A DNA stretch of 64,000 nucleotides from DASSWB01 sp035705495 (GCA_035705495.1 DASSWB010000098.1:50914-114913); one strand, 5' to 3'. Positions 35,633 through 44,472 are shown, numbered from the stretch's first letter. Made by a program: numbers and translations. Notes: generated from the sequence alone by a model not told the origin.

Positions 35633-37741
35633 ATGGCACAAAGAGATTTAAAATATACAAGAAATATAGGTATTGCCGCGCATATTGATGCTGGTAAAAC
35701 AACTACAACAGAACGTATTCTTTTTTACACAGGAATCAGTCATAAAATAGGGGAGGTTCATGATGGAGCTGCTACTATGGACTGGATGGAACAAGAGCAG
35801 GAGCGTGGTATTACAATTACCTCCGCAGCTACTCATTGTAAATGGAGCTATAGAGATCAAGAATACACGCTTAACATCATCGATACTCCTGGGCACGTTG
35901 ATTTTACCGTAGAGGTAGAACGTTCTTTGCGTATTCTTGACGGGATGGTTGCTTTGTTCAGTGCGGTAGACGGGGTAGAGCCTCAGTCTGAAACTGTTTG
36001 GAGACAAGCAGATAAATACAAAGTTCCAAGATTGGGATTTGTAAATAAAATGGATCGTCAAGGTGCTGATTTTTTTAATGTTTGCAGACAAGTAAGGGAA
36101 ATGTTGGGTGGAAACCCGGTTCCTTTGCAAGTTCCAATTGGAGATGAAGTTGATTTTAAAGGAGTAGTTGATCTTATTTCAAAGAAAGCTATTATTTGGA
36201 ATGAAGATGACTACGGAATGACTTACGAAACCATTGAAATTCCAGAAGAATTGATGGATGACGTAAATAAATATAGAGCTGAATTGGTTGAAGCTGTTGC
36301 TGAATATGATGAGCAGTTGATGGAAAAATTCTTCGAAGACGAAAGTTCGATCACGGAGGATGAAATTATTGCTGCCCTAAGAGCTGCAACCATTGATATG
36401 TCTATTATTCCAATGATGTGTGGTTCTTCTTTTAAGAATAAAGGAGTGCAAGCTATGTTGGATGCGGTTATGAGATATCTTCCTTCTCCGGTGGATATTG
36501 AGGCTATTGAAGGAATTAATCCTGATACCGAAAAACCTGAAACTCGTAAGCCTTCTGTTGATTCCCCTTTCTCGGCTTTGGCTTTTAAAATAGCAACAGA
36601 TCCTTTTGTGGGTCGTTTGGCTTTTTTCAGGGTTTATTCAGGAGCATTGGATGCAGGTTCTTACATTTTGAACAATCGTTCTGGTAAAAAGGAAAGGATT
36701 TCAAGAATTTATCAAATGCATGCCAACAAACAGGAACCTATCGACAGAATTGAAGCTGGGGATATTGGTGCTGCTGTTGGTTTTAAAGATATAAAAACCG
36801 GGGACACGCTTACAGATGAGAAACATCCTATAGTTTTGGAGTCTATGTCTTTCCCGATACCTGTAATTGGTATCGCGGTGGAGCCAAAAACTAAAGCCGA
36901 TGTTGACAAAATGGGTATGGCTTTGGCGAAACTAGCTGAGGAAGATCCTACATTCCAGGTTAAGACTGATGAAGCTTCTGGTCAAACTATTATTTCCGGT
37001 ATGGGTGAACTTCATTTGGAGATTTTGGTAGATAGATTGAAGCGTGAGTTTAAGGTTGAAGTAAATGAAGGAGAACCTCAAGTAGAGTATAAAGAAACCG
37101 TTACTAAGTCTGCAGCTCATAGAGAAGTTTATAAAAAACAATCTGGAGGTAGAGGTAAGTTTGGTGATATTATTTTCGAAATGGGTCCTGCTGATGAGGA
37201 TTTCAAAGGTCCTGGACTTCAATTTGTTGATGAAGTAAAAGGTGGGCGTATTCCGAAAGAATTTATACCCTCGGTAGAAAAAGGATTTAAAGAAGCTATG
37301 AAAAATGGTCCTTTAGCTGGTTTCCAAATGGATACTTTAAAAGTTGTTTTGAAAGATGGATCTTTCCACCCTGTGGATTCTGATCAACTTTCTTTCGAAT
37401 TGGCTGCTAAAATGGGATATAAGGAAGCTGCAAAAAAGGCTGGGGCTGTTATTTTGGAGCCTATAATGAAAATAGAAGTTGTTACCCCTGAAGAAAACAT
37501 GGGTGATATCGTTGGTGATTTGAATAGAAGGAGAGGACAAGTTAATGACATGGGTGATCGTTCCGGTGCGAAAGTTATTAAAGCTGAAGTGCCATTGTCG
37601 GAAATGTTCGGTTATGTTACCACGCTAAGAACTTTGTCTTCTGGACGTGCAACATCTACAATGGAATTTTCTCATTATGCTGAAACACCTTCTAATATTT
37701 CGGAAAACGTGATAAAAGCATCAAAGGGATCTAACGATTAA
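35633..37741 (+). CDS. fusA: Elongation factor G
   Basis: This 702-residue translocase has G1 AHIDAGKTTTTERIL (residues 16-30), G2 RGITITSAAT, G3 DTPGHVDF and G4 NKMD, then domains II-V through to the C-terminal region (TMEFSHYAETP). It drives tRNA/mRNA translocation with GTP. Its place in the str operon, between rpsG and rpsJ, identifies the housekeeping copy rather than a fusA2-type paralogue. Confidence 0.99.
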   Translation: MAQRDLKYTRNIGIAAHIDAGKTTTTERILFYTGISHKIGEVHDGAATMDWMEQEQERGITITSAATHCKWSYRDQEYTLNIIDTPGHVDFTVEVERSLRILDGMVALFSAVDGVEPQSETVWRQADKYKVPRLGFVNKMDRQGADFFNVCRQVREMLGGNPVPLQVPIGDEVDFKGVVDLISKKAIIWNEDDYGMTYETIEIPEELMDDVNKYRAELVEAVAEYDEQLMEKFFEDESSITEDEIIAALRAATIDMSIIPMMCGSSFKNKGVQAMLDAVMRYLPSPVDIEAIEGINPDTEKPETRKPSVDSPFSALAFKIATDPFVGRLAFFRVYSGALDAGSYILNNRSGKKERISRIYQMHANKQEPIDRIEAGDIGAAVGFKDIKTGDTLTDEKHPIVLESMSFPIPVIGIAVEPKTKADVDKMGMALAKLAEEDPTFQVKTDEASGQTIISGMGELHLEILVDRLKREFKVEVNEGEPQVEYKETVTKSAAHREVYKKQSGGRGKFGDIIFEMGPADEDFKGPGLQFVDEVKGGRIPKEFIPSVEKGFKEAMKNGPLAGFQMDTLKVVLKDGSFHPVDSDQLSFELAAKMGYKEAAKKAGAVILEPIMKIEVVTPEENMGDIVGDLNRRRGQVNDMGDRSGAKVIKAEVPLSEMFGYVTTLRTLSSGRATSTMEFSHYAETPSNISENVIKASKGSND

Positions 37742-37752
37742 TTATTAGGAAA

Positions 37753-38058
37753 ATGAGTCAAAAAATCAGAATAAAACTAAAATCTTACGATCACAATTTG
37801 GTGGATAAATCTGCTGAGAAGATTGTAAAAACAGTTAAAAGTACTGGAGCTGTAGTAACTGGGCCAATTCCTTTGCCTACGCATAAGAAAATTTTTACTG
37901 TATTGCGTTCTCCGCACGTGAATAAGAAGTCTCGGGAACAATTTCAATTAAGCTCATATAAGAGATTGCTTGATATTTACAGTTCTTCTTCAAAAACTAT
38001 TGACGCTTTGATGAAACTTGAATTGCCAAGTGGGGTTGAAGTTGAAATAAAAGTGTGA
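37753..38058 (+). CDS. rpsJ: 30S ribosomal protein S10
   Basis: This 101-residue S10 has KIRIKLKSYDHNLVDKSAEKIV and RSPHVNKKSREQFQ, including the loop that reaches the 30S core. S10 also serves as NusE in antitermination. Here it follows fusA by 11 bases and so belongs to the str unit, whereas the S10 operon proper restarts at rplC after a 101-base gap. Confidence 0.99.
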   Translation: MSQKIRIKLKSYDHNLVDKSAEKIVKTVKSTGAVVTGPIPLPTHKKIFTVLRSPHVNKKSREQFQLSSYKRLLDIYSSSSKTIDALMKLELPSGVEVEIKV

Positions 38059-38159
38059 TGAAAATAAATTTCCCTATCAACGGTAGGGAAATTAATCTTT
38101 TTAATTTTTAAAAATTAAAAAGGTAAAACAATAATGAGTTTTAATTAATAATTATAAGT
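38059..38159 (+). promoter_or_regulatory. rplC leader with two inverted repeats; candidate attenuator or terminator
   Basis: The gap between rpsJ and rplC holds a 10-base stem (AATTTCCCTA at 38067-38076 with 38084-38093), extendable by one G-T and one C-G pair to a 3-base loop. It is followed by AATCTTTTTAATTTTT. Directly after is a perfect 26-base palindrome (38097-38122). The first hairpin plus T-tract resembles an intrinsic terminator. No TAnnTTTG box is seen before rplC. A terminator/attenuator or a ribosomal-protein-binding leader are both possible. Confidence 0.5.
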
Positions 38160-38777
38160 ATGTCTGGGTTAATAGGAAAAAAGATAGGCATGACCAGTAT
38201 TTTTGACGAGAACGGGAAAAATATTCCTTGTACTGTTATACAGGCTGGTCCATGTGTAGTTACCCAAGTCAGAACCGAAGAGGTTGACGGGTATGAAGCA
38301 ATTCAACTCGGTTTCGATGACAAGTCAAACAAAAATGCTACGAAGGCGGCCCAAGGTCACTTTAAAAAGGCTGGTACGGATGTTAAGAGAAAAGTTGTCG
38401 AATTCCAAGGGTTTGAAGAAAATTACAAATTAGGTGATACAATTACTGTGGAGCACTTTATTGAGGGAGAATTTGTTGATATAGCAGGTACTTCAAAAGG
38501 TAAAGGTTTCCAAGGCGTTGTAAAGCGTCACGGATTTGGAGGTGTTGGACAAGCAACTCACGGTCAGCACAACAGATTAAGAGCTCCTGGTTCTATTGGT
38601 GCGGCTTCTTATCCTGCTAGAGTATTCAAAGGAATGCGAATGGCTGGTAGAATGGGTGGTGAAAGAGTTAAAGTAGAAAACCTTAGAGTTTTAAAAGTTG
38701 TAGCAGATAAAAATTTGCTCGTTGTAAAAGGAGCTGTTCCTGGACACAAGAACTCTTACGTAATCATTGAGAAATAA
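38160..38777 (+). CDS. rplC: 50S ribosomal protein L3
   Basis: This 205-residue L3 has the opening GLIGKKIGMTSIFDENGK and the conserved loop GFQGVVKRHGFGGVGQATHGQ, containing the glutamine region methylated by PrmB in other bacteria and close to the peptidyl-transferase centre. Its stop overlaps the rplD start by one base (TAATG), indicating translational coupling. Confidence 0.99.
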   Translation: MSGLIGKKIGMTSIFDENGKNIPCTVIQAGPCVVTQVRTEEVDGYEAIQLGFDDKSNKNATKAAQGHFKKAGTDVKRKVVEFQGFEENYKLGDTITVEHFIEGEFVDIAGTSKGKGFQGVVKRHGFGGVGQATHGQHNRLRAPGSIGAASYPARVFKGMRMAGRMGGERVKVENLRVLKVVADKNLLVVKGAVPGHKNSYVIIEK

Positions 38778-39406
38778 TGAAAGTATCAGTATTAGATATA
38801 AAAGGAAAAGAAACAGGTAGAAGTGCAGAACTTTCTGACGCTGTTTTCGGAATAGAACCTAACAATCACGCTGTATATCTTGATGTAAAGCAGTATTTGG
38901 CAAATCAGAGACAAGGGACTCATAAAGCTAAAGAACGCGCAGAGATTTCTGGAAGCACTAGAAAAATCAAAAAGCAAAAGGGAACTGGTACAGCAAGAGC
39001 AGGAAGTATTAAAAGTCCAATTTTTAAAGGTGGAGGTCGAATTTTTGGGCCAAGACCAAGAAATTATGGATTTAAATTGAATAAAAATTTAAAACGATTG
39101 GCTAGAAAATCAGCCTTGACTTTAAAGGCTAATCAAAAGGCAATCGTGGTAGTTGAGGATTTTTCATTTGATACACCTAAAACCAAAAACTTTATTGATG
39201 TTTTAAAGGCTTTAGGTATAGAAAACAAAAAATCTTTAATAGTGTTGGGTGATTCAAATAAAAATGTATATTTGTCGTCACGCAATTTAAAGACTTCTGA
39301 AGTCGTAAGTAGTTCAGAATTAAGCACTTATAAAATTTTAAATGCTAATAATGTTGTGCTTTTAGAGGGTTCTTTAGAAGGAATTGAGTCAAATTTAAGT
39401 AAATAA
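38777..39406 (+). CDS. rplD: 50S ribosomal protein L4
   Basis: This 209-residue L4 shows the internal exit-tunnel loop KKQKGTGTARAGSIKSPIFKGGG. In E. coli L4 also represses the S10 operon by binding its leader, so the structured region before rplC is a reasonable place to look for similar control here. It overlaps rplC by one base, and rplW follows after 5 bases. Confidence 0.98.
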   Translation: MKVSVLDIKGKETGRSAELSDAVFGIEPNNHAVYLDVKQYLANQRQGTHKAKERAEISGSTRKIKKQKGTGTARAGSIKSPIFKGGGRIFGPRPRNYGFKLNKNLKRLARKSALTLKANQKAIVVVEDFSFDTPKTKNFIDVLKALGIENKKSLIVLGDSNKNVYLSSRNLKTSEVVSSSELSTYKILNANNVVLLEGSLEGIESNLSK

Positions 39407-39411
39407 GCGTT

Positions 39412-39702
39412 ATGAATATCTTGATAAAACCTATTATTACAGAGAAAGCTACAGCTGACAGTGAACTAAATAACTGTTATGGCTTTGTGGTGAAAAATAG
39501 CGCTAATAAAATCGAAATTAAAAAAGCAGTTGAATCTGTTTATGGTATTTCGGTTACTAAAGTGAGGACTATGAATGTTCGCCCGGACCGCAAAACCCGA
39601 TATACGAAAAAGGGAATGGTTACTGGTAAAACAAGTGCTTATAAAAAAGCAATTGTACAGGTGGCGGAAGGTGAAACTATTGATTTATATAATAATCTTT
39701 AA
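39412..39702 (+). CDS. rplW: 50S ribosomal protein L23
   Basis: This 96-residue protein has IKPIITEKATADSE and the conserved SVYGISVTKVRTMNVRPD segment. L23 lies at the tunnel exit and docks trigger factor and SRP. The gene is 5 bases after rplD and 9 bases before rplB. Confidence 0.98.
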   Translation: MNILIKPIITEKATADSELNNCYGFVVKNSANKIEIKKAVESVYGISVTKVRTMNVRPDRKTRYTKKGMVTGKTSAYKKAIVQVAEGETIDLYNNL

Positions 39703-39711
39703 GATTAAAGA

Positions 39712-40536
39712 ATGTCAGTTAGAAAATTAAAACCAATTACCCCCGGACAGCGATTTAGAGTTGTGAATGGATTTGACGCCATTACAACTGATAAGCCGGA
39801 AAAAAGCCTTTTGGCTCCGAAGAAAAGATCGGGTGGTAGAAACAGTCAAGGAAAAATGACCATGCGCTATTTAGGTGGTGGTCATAAAAAGCGTTACAGA
39901 ATTATAGACTTTAAGCGTGACAAACAGGGAATTCCTGCAACTGTTGCGACTATTGAATATGATCCAAACAGAACTGCTTTTATTGCATTGTTGAATTATC
40001 AAGATGGTGAGAAAAGATATATTGTTGCTCAAAATGGACTTCAGGTTGGGCAAAATGTAGTTTCTGGAATTGATTCAGCGCCTGAAATTGGAAATGCTAT
40101 GCCTTTGGAGAATATTCCTTTAGGTACGATCATTTCTTGTATTGAGCTAAGACCTGGGCAGGGAGCTGTGATGGCTCGAAGTGCCGGTGCTTTTGCTCAA
40201 TTAATGGCAAGAGAAGGAAAATATGCAACTGTAAAATTACCTTCAGGAGAAATCCGAAGAATTTTATCTGCTTGTGTCGCTACGATTGGAGCTGTTTCCA
40301 ATAGTGATCATCAACTTTTGGTTTCCGGTAAAGCGGGAAGAAGTAGATGGTTGGGAAGAAGGCCTCGAACAAGACCAGTTGCGATGAACCCAATAGATCA
40401 CCCAATGGGTGGTGGTGAAGGACGTTCTTCTGGAGGACATCCACGTTCTAGAAAAGGTTTACCTGCAAAAGGGTACAGAACCAGATCTAAGACTAAGGCG
40501 AGTAATAAATATATTGTAGAACGTAGAAAGAAATAA
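39712..40536 (+). CDS. rplB: 50S ribosomal protein L2
   Basis: This 274-residue L2 contains KRSGGRNSQGKMTMRYLGGGHK and the C-terminal NPIDHPMGGGEGRSSGGHPRS loop with the histidine near the peptidyl-transferase centre. It is full length. It is followed by rpsS after 6 bases. Confidence 0.99.
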   Translation: MSVRKLKPITPGQRFRVVNGFDAITTDKPEKSLLAPKKRSGGRNSQGKMTMRYLGGGHKKRYRIIDFKRDKQGIPATVATIEYDPNRTAFIALLNYQDGEKRYIVAQNGLQVGQNVVSGIDSAPEIGNAMPLENIPLGTIISCIELRPGQGAVMARSAGAFAQLMAREGKYATVKLPSGEIRRILSACVATIGAVSNSDHQLLVSGKAGRSRWLGRRPRTRPVAMNPIDHPMGGGEGRSSGGHPRSRKGLPAKGYRTRSKTKASNKYIVERRKK

Positions 40537-40542
40537 TAAGAT

Positions 40543-40821
40543 ATGGCACGTTCATTAAAAAAAGGACCTTACGTTCACTATAAATTAGAGAAGAAATTAA
40601 CTCAGAATACCGATGCTGGTAAAAAAGCGGTGATCAAGACTTGGTCTAGAGCCTCTATGATTACACCAGATTTTGTAGGGCAAACTATTGCTGTTCATAA
40701 CGGTCGTCAATTTGTTCCTGTTTATATTACTGAAAATATGGTAGGGCACAAATTAGGGGAATTTTCACCAACGCGTTCTTTTAGAGGGCATGCTGGTGCT
40801 AAAAATAAAGGTAAAAAATAA
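40543..40821 (+). CDS. rpsS: 30S ribosomal protein S19
   Basis: This 92-residue S19 begins ARSLKKGPYVHYKLEKKL and carries TWSRASMITPDFVGQTIAVHNG and GHKLGEFSPTRSFRGHAG, conserved throughout bacteria. It binds the 30S head and takes part in subunit bridges. The rplV gene follows after 8 bases. Confidence 0.99.
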   Translation: MARSLKKGPYVHYKLEKKLTQNTDAGKKAVIKTWSRASMITPDFVGQTIAVHNGRQFVPVYITENMVGHKLGEFSPTRSFRGHAGAKNKGKK

Positions 40822-40829
40822 TTGAAGCT

Positions 40830-41237
40830 ATGGGAGTTCGTAAAAGAGAAAGAGCAGAGCAAATAAAAGAAGCTAAAAAGCAAGTAGCTTTTGCTAAGTT
40901 GAATAACTGCCCTACTTCACCTAGAAAAATGCGGTTGGTTGCAGATTTAGTTCGTGGTGAGAAAGTAGAAAGAGCGCTTCATATATTAAAGTTTAATTCT
41001 AAAGAGTCTTCTCGTCGTTTGGAGAAATTGCTTTTATCGGCAATTGCTAACTGGCAAATGAAAAATGAGGATGCTAGTATAGAAGAAGCTGAACTTTTTG
41101 TTAAAGAGATTAGAGTGGATGGTGGAAGTATGTTGAAAAGACTACGTCCCGCACCACAAGGTCGCGCACATAGAATAAGAAAACGTTCCAACCATGTAAC
41201 ATTGGTTCTTGGGGCAAACAATAATACACAAAGCTAG
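40830..41237 (+). CDS. rplV: 50S ribosomal protein L22
   Basis: This 135-residue L22 has NNCPTSPRKMRLVADLVRG and the tunnel-lining hairpin (VDGGSMLKRLRPAPQGRAHRI), the site of macrolide-resistance changes in other species. A basic N-terminal extension of about 20 residues precedes the core, as is usual in Bacteroidota. Confidence 0.98.
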   Translation: MGVRKRERAEQIKEAKKQVAFAKLNNCPTSPRKMRLVADLVRGEKVERALHILKFNSKESSRRLEKLLLSAIANWQMKNEDASIEEAELFVKEIRVDGGSMLKRLRPAPQGRAHRIRKRSNHVTLVLGANNNTQS

Positions 41238-41245
41238 TAAAGAGT

Positions 41246-41971
41246 ATGGGACAAAAGACAAATCCAATCGGTAATCGCCTTGGTATCATTAGAGGATGGG
41301 AATCCAACTGGTATGGAGGAAATGACTACGGCGACAAATTGGCCGAAGACGATAAGATTAGAAAATATATCCATGCTCGTTTATCAAAAGCGAGTGTATC
41401 CAGAGTAATTATTGAGCGTACACTAAAACTTGTAACCGTTACTATCACGACGGCTCGTCCTGGTATCATTATTGGTAAAGGGGGTCAAGAGGTAGACAAG
41501 TTGAAAGAAGAGCTTAAAAAAATTACAGACAAAGAAGTTCAAATAAATATTTTTGAAATTAAAAGACCAGAACTTGACGCTTTCCTTGTTGGTTCAAGTG
41601 TTGCGCGTCAAATTGAGAATAGAATTTCATACCGTCGTGCAATAAAGATGGCGATTGCCGCTGCAATGAGAATGAACGCGGAAGGTATCAAAATTCAAAT
41701 TTCTGGTCGTTTAAATGGTGCTGAAATGGCACGTTCAGAATCTTACAAAGATGGACGTATTCCTTTGTCAACATTTAGAGCCGACATTGATTATGCTTTA
41801 GTTGAGGCACATACTACTTATGGTAGATTAGGTGTTAAAGTATGGATTATGAAAGGTGAAGTTTACGGTAAACGAGAACTTACTCCACTTGTTGGTATGA
41901 CCAAGAAACAAGGAGGAAAAACAGCAGCCGGAGGACGAGGTGGAAATACAAAACCACGTCGTAGAAAGTAA
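41246..41971 (+). CDS. rpsC: 30S ribosomal protein S3
   Basis: This 241-residue S3 has the opening GQKTNPIGNRLGIIRGWESNW, a KH domain (ARPGIIIGKGGQEVDKLK) and the C-terminal region with GRIPLSTFRADIDY. A glycine-rich, basic tail (KKQGGKTAAGGRGGNTKPRRRK) ends the protein. S3 lines the mRNA entry channel. The rplP gene follows after 18 bases. Confidence 0.99.
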   Translation: MGQKTNPIGNRLGIIRGWESNWYGGNDYGDKLAEDDKIRKYIHARLSKASVSRVIIERTLKLVTVTITTARPGIIIGKGGQEVDKLKEELKKITDKEVQINIFEIKRPELDAFLVGSSVARQIENRISYRRAIKMAIAAAMRMNAEGIKIQISGRLNGAEMARSESYKDGRIPLSTFRADIDYALVEAHTTYGRLGVKVWIMKGEVYGKRELTPLVGMTKKQGGKTAAGGRGGNTKPRRRK

Positions 41972-41989
41972 TTTTTTAAAGTAAGAAAA

Positions 41990-42409
41990 ATGTTACAGCC
42001 TAAAAGAACAAAATATCGCAAGATGCAAAAAGGCCGTATGAAAGGTAATGCCAATAGAGGACATATGCTTTCAAACGGAACCTTTGGAATTAAATCTTTA
42101 GATTCGAATTTTTTAACTGCAAGACAAATTGAAGCAGCGCGTATTGCCGCTACTCGTTATATGAAAAGAGAAGGTTCATTATGGATTAAAATTTTTCCGG
42201 ATAAGCCTATAACTAAAAAACCTCTTGAAGTACGTATGGGTAAAGGTAAGGGTGCAGTTGAATATTGGGTAGCAGTGGTTAAACCAGGGAGAATGCTTTT
42301 CGAAGTTGGAGGTGTTCCTTTTGAAGTTGCAAAAGAAGCGTTACGCTTGGCGGCTCAAAAGCTTCCGGTGAAAACAAAATTTGTAGTAGCTAGGGATTAT
42401 CAAGCTTAA
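41990..42409 (+). CDS. rplP: 50S ribosomal protein L16
   Basis: This 139-residue L16 has MLQPKRTKYRKMQKGRMKG and RMGKGKGAVEYWVAVVKPGRMLFE, including the arginine near the A-site tRNA elbow that is hydroxylated by YcfD in some bacteria. The rpmC gene follows after 10 bases. Confidence 0.99.
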   Translation: MLQPKRTKYRKMQKGRMKGNANRGHMLSNGTFGIKSLDSNFLTARQIEAARIAATRYMKREGSLWIKIFPDKPITKKPLEVRMGKGKGAVEYWVAVVKPGRMLFEVGGVPFEVAKEALRLAAQKLPVKTKFVVARDYQA

Positions 42410-42419
42410 TTAGACAGTT

Positions 42420-42611
42420 ATGAAACAATCAGAAGTAAGAGAGTTATCTGTAGCAGAATTGCAAGAAGAGCTTAGCAAGTCTAAGAAAGCATATTCAGAA
42501 CTGAAAATGGCTCACGCAATTTCGCCATTAGAGAACCCAATGCAGATTAGATCTGTAAGAAAAACTATTGCGCGTATTGCAACCGAGTTAACCAAAAGAG
42601 AATTACAATAA
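42420..42611 (+). CDS. rpmC: 50S ribosomal protein L29
   Basis: This 63-residue helical-hairpin protein starts MKQSEVRELSVAELQEEL and ends with the conserved IRSVRKTIARIATELTKREL. It sits near the tunnel exit beside L23. Length and position between rplP and rpsQ match the standard S10 operon. Confidence 0.98.
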   Translation: MKQSEVRELSVAELQEELSKSKKAYSELKMAHAISPLENPMQIRSVRKTIARIATELTKRELQ

Positions 42612-42629
42612 ATGTTATTCTGCTGAAAG

Positions 42630-42887
42630 ATGGAAAAAAGAAATTTAAGAAAAGAACGTATAGGTGTTGTTACAAGTAACAAAATGACGAAATCAATCGT
42701 GGTTTCAGAAGTTAAAAAAGTAAAACACCCCATGTATGGAAAATTCGTTTTGAAAACGAAAAAATATGTGGCACACGACGAAACAAACGACTGCAACATT
42801 GGAGATACAGTGAAAATAATGGAAACACGTCCATTGAGTAAATCCAAATGTTGGAGATTAGTAGAAATTATTGAAAGAGCGAAGTAA
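42630..42887 (+). CDS. rpsQ: 30S ribosomal protein S17
   Basis: This 85-residue S17 has RKERIGVVTSNKMTKSIVV, KHPMYGKFVLKTKKYVAHDE and the C-terminal ETRPLSKSKCWRLVEIIERAK. It is an OB-fold protein that binds 16S rRNA early in assembly. The rplN gene starts 2 bases after its stop. Confidence 0.99.
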   Translation: MEKRNLRKERIGVVTSNKMTKSIVVSEVKKVKHPMYGKFVLKTKKYVAHDETNDCNIGDTVKIMETRPLSKSKCWRLVEIIERAK

Positions 42888-42889
42888 TT

Positions 42890-43258
42890 ATGGTACAACA
42901 AGAGTCTAGATTAAAAGTAGCAGACAATACCGGGGCAAAAGAAGTTTTGACTATTCGTGTATTGGGAGGTACAAAAAGAAGATACGCTTCTGTAGGAGAC
43001 AAAATAGTTGTCAGTGTAAAAGAAGCTACTCCAAATGGAAACATTAAAAAAGGAGCAGTTTCAACCGCAGTTGTTGTTCGTACCAGCAAAGAAGTACGCA
43101 GACCAGACGGATCATATATCCGTTTTGATGATAATGCATGTGTTCTATTGAACCCATCGGGCGAAATGAGAGGAACACGTGTTTTTGGTCCTGTGGCTAG
43201 AGAACTTCGTGACAAACAATTCATGAAAATTGTTTCATTGGCACCAGAAGTGCTTTAA
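42890..43258 (+). CDS. rplN: 50S ribosomal protein L14
   Basis: This 122-residue L14 begins MVQQESRLKVADNTGAKEVL and contains RPDGSYIRFDDNACVLLNPSGEMRGTRVFGPVARELR, the binding surface for the silencing factor RsfS and the bridge to the 30S subunit. It opens the spc-type part of the cluster. Confidence 0.99.
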   Translation: MVQQESRLKVADNTGAKEVLTIRVLGGTKRRYASVGDKIVVSVKEATPNGNIKKGAVSTAVVVRTSKEVRRPDGSYIRFDDNACVLLNPSGEMRGTRVFGPVARELRDKQFMKIVSLAPEVL

Positions 43259-43266
43259 TACAAAGA

Positions 43267-43581
43267 ATGATGACAAAGCTTAAAATTAAATCAGGAGATA
43301 CTGTACGTGTTATTGCCGGAAACCATAAAGGTCAAGAAGGGAAGGTTACACGAATTCTGATTGAAAAAAACAAAGCCGTTGTGGAAGGAGTGAATTTGGT
43401 TTCGAAACATCAAAAACCAAGTGCATCAAATCCGCAGGGAGGAATAGTGAAAAAGGAAGCTCCTATTCATATTTCCAACCTTTCTTTACTTACGAAAAAA
43501 GGTGAAACAACAAGAGTTGGTTTTAGAATGGAAGGTGATAAGAAGGTGAGGTTTTCTAAGAAATCAAATGAAGTAATATAG
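43267..43581 (+). CDS. rplX: 50S ribosomal protein L24
   Basis: This 104-residue L24 has a KOW motif (KIKSGDTVRVIAGNHKGQEGKV) and NLVSKHQKPSASNPQGGIVKKEAPIH. Two adjacent ATG codons (43267 and 43270) could both serve as start. L24 initiates 50S assembly. The rplE gene follows after 2 bases. Confidence 0.98.
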   Translation: MMTKLKIKSGDTVRVIAGNHKGQEGKVTRILIEKNKAVVEGVNLVSKHQKPSASNPQGGIVKKEAPIHISNLSLLTKKGETTRVGFRMEGDKKVRFSKKSNEVI

Positions 43582-43583
43582 TT

Positions 43584-44135
43584 ATGGGATACGTACCAAG
43601 ACTTAAACAAGAGTATAAAGAGAGAGTAATCTCAGCTCTTACCGAAGAATTCAGCTATGTAAATGTAATGCAGGTTCCAAAACTTAAAAAAATTGTTTTG
43701 AGCCGCGGCGTAGGTGCAGCTGTTGCAGATAAAAAACTTATTGATCATGCAGTGGATGAACTTACTGCTATAACAGGTCAAAAGGCAGTTTCTACGATCT
43801 CTAAAAAGGATGTTGCTTCTTTTAAATTGCGAAAAGGTATGCCAATTGGGGCAAAAGTTACTTTACGTGGAGAGAGAATGTACGAATTTTTGGATCGATT
43901 GGTTACTTCAGCCTTGCCAAGGGTTCGTGATTTCAACGGAATTAAAGCAACTGGTTTTGATGGAAGAGGAAATTATAATTTAGGGATTACAGAACAAATT
44001 ATTTTTCCAGAAATTGATATTGATAAAGTGAACAGGATTAATGGAATGGATATCACTTTTGTTACTTCAGCAGAAACCGATAAAGAAGCTAAATCATTGT
44101 TAACCGAACTGGGATTACCTTTTAAAAAGAATTAA
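43584..44135 (+). CDS. rplE: 50S ribosomal protein L5
   Basis: This 183-residue L5 has VPRLKQEYKERVI, a central 5S-rRNA-binding part (KLRKGMPIGAKVTLRGERMYEFLDRLV) and GITEQIIFPEIDIDKV. It contacts the P-site tRNA and 5S rRNA. Two bases separate it from rpsN. Confidence 0.99.
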   Translation: MGYVPRLKQEYKERVISALTEEFSYVNVMQVPKLKKIVLSRGVGAAVADKKLIDHAVDELTAITGQKAVSTISKKDVASFKLRKGMPIGAKVTLRGERMYEFLDRLVTSALPRVRDFNGIKATGFDGRGNYNLGITEQIIFPEIDIDKVNRINGMDITFVTSAETDKEAKSLLTELGLPFKKN

Positions 44136-44137
44136 TT

Positions 44138-44407
44138 ATGGCTAAAGAATCAATGAAAGCCCGAGAGGTGAAAAGACAAAAAGCAGTTGTTAAATATGCA
44201 GAAAAACGCAAAGCTTTAAAAGAAGCTGGTGATTATGAAGCATTGCAGAGACTGCCAAAAAACGCTTCACCGGTTCGTTTGCATAATCGTTGTAAATTGA
44301 CAGGAAGACCTAGAGGTTATATGAGGGTATTTGGTATTTCTCGAGTTACATTTAGGGAAATGGCAAATCAAGGATTAATTCCAGGAGTAAGAAAAGCTAG
44401 CTGGTAA
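44138..44407 (+). CDS. rpsN: 30S ribosomal protein S14, zinc-free form
   Basis: This 89-residue S14 has NASPVRLHNRCKLTGRPRGYMRVFGISRVTFREMANQGLIPGVRKASW. The CxxC pairs of the short zinc-binding form are absent, so it is the C-minus long type, independent of zinc. A 65-base structured gap follows before rpsH. Confidence 0.98.
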   Translation: MAKESMKAREVKRQKAVVKYAEKRKALKEAGDYEALQRLPKNASPVRLHNRCKLTGRPRGYMRVFGISRVTFREMANQGLIPGVRKASW

Positions 44408-44418
44408 GATTATTAATT

Positions 44419-44458
44419 GGAAGTAGGTTTGATCTTAAATTGGTCAAAAACCATTTCC
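44419..44458 (+). promoter_or_regulatory. rpsH leader hairpin, candidate ribosomal-protein binding site
   Basis: The 65-base gap before rpsH, unusual in this packed cluster, can fold into one long imperfect hairpin. The outer stem is 44419-44424 with 44453-44458, then GG (44426-44427) with CC (44451-44452). The upper stem is TTTGATC (44428-44434) with GGTCAAA (44442-44448), and the loop is TTAAATT. A single A and an AA are bulged. S8 controls the spc operon in E. coli through a bulged helix, so an S8-binding role is a testable guess. Confidence 0.45.
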
Positions 44459-44472
44459 GCAAATAAAAATAA

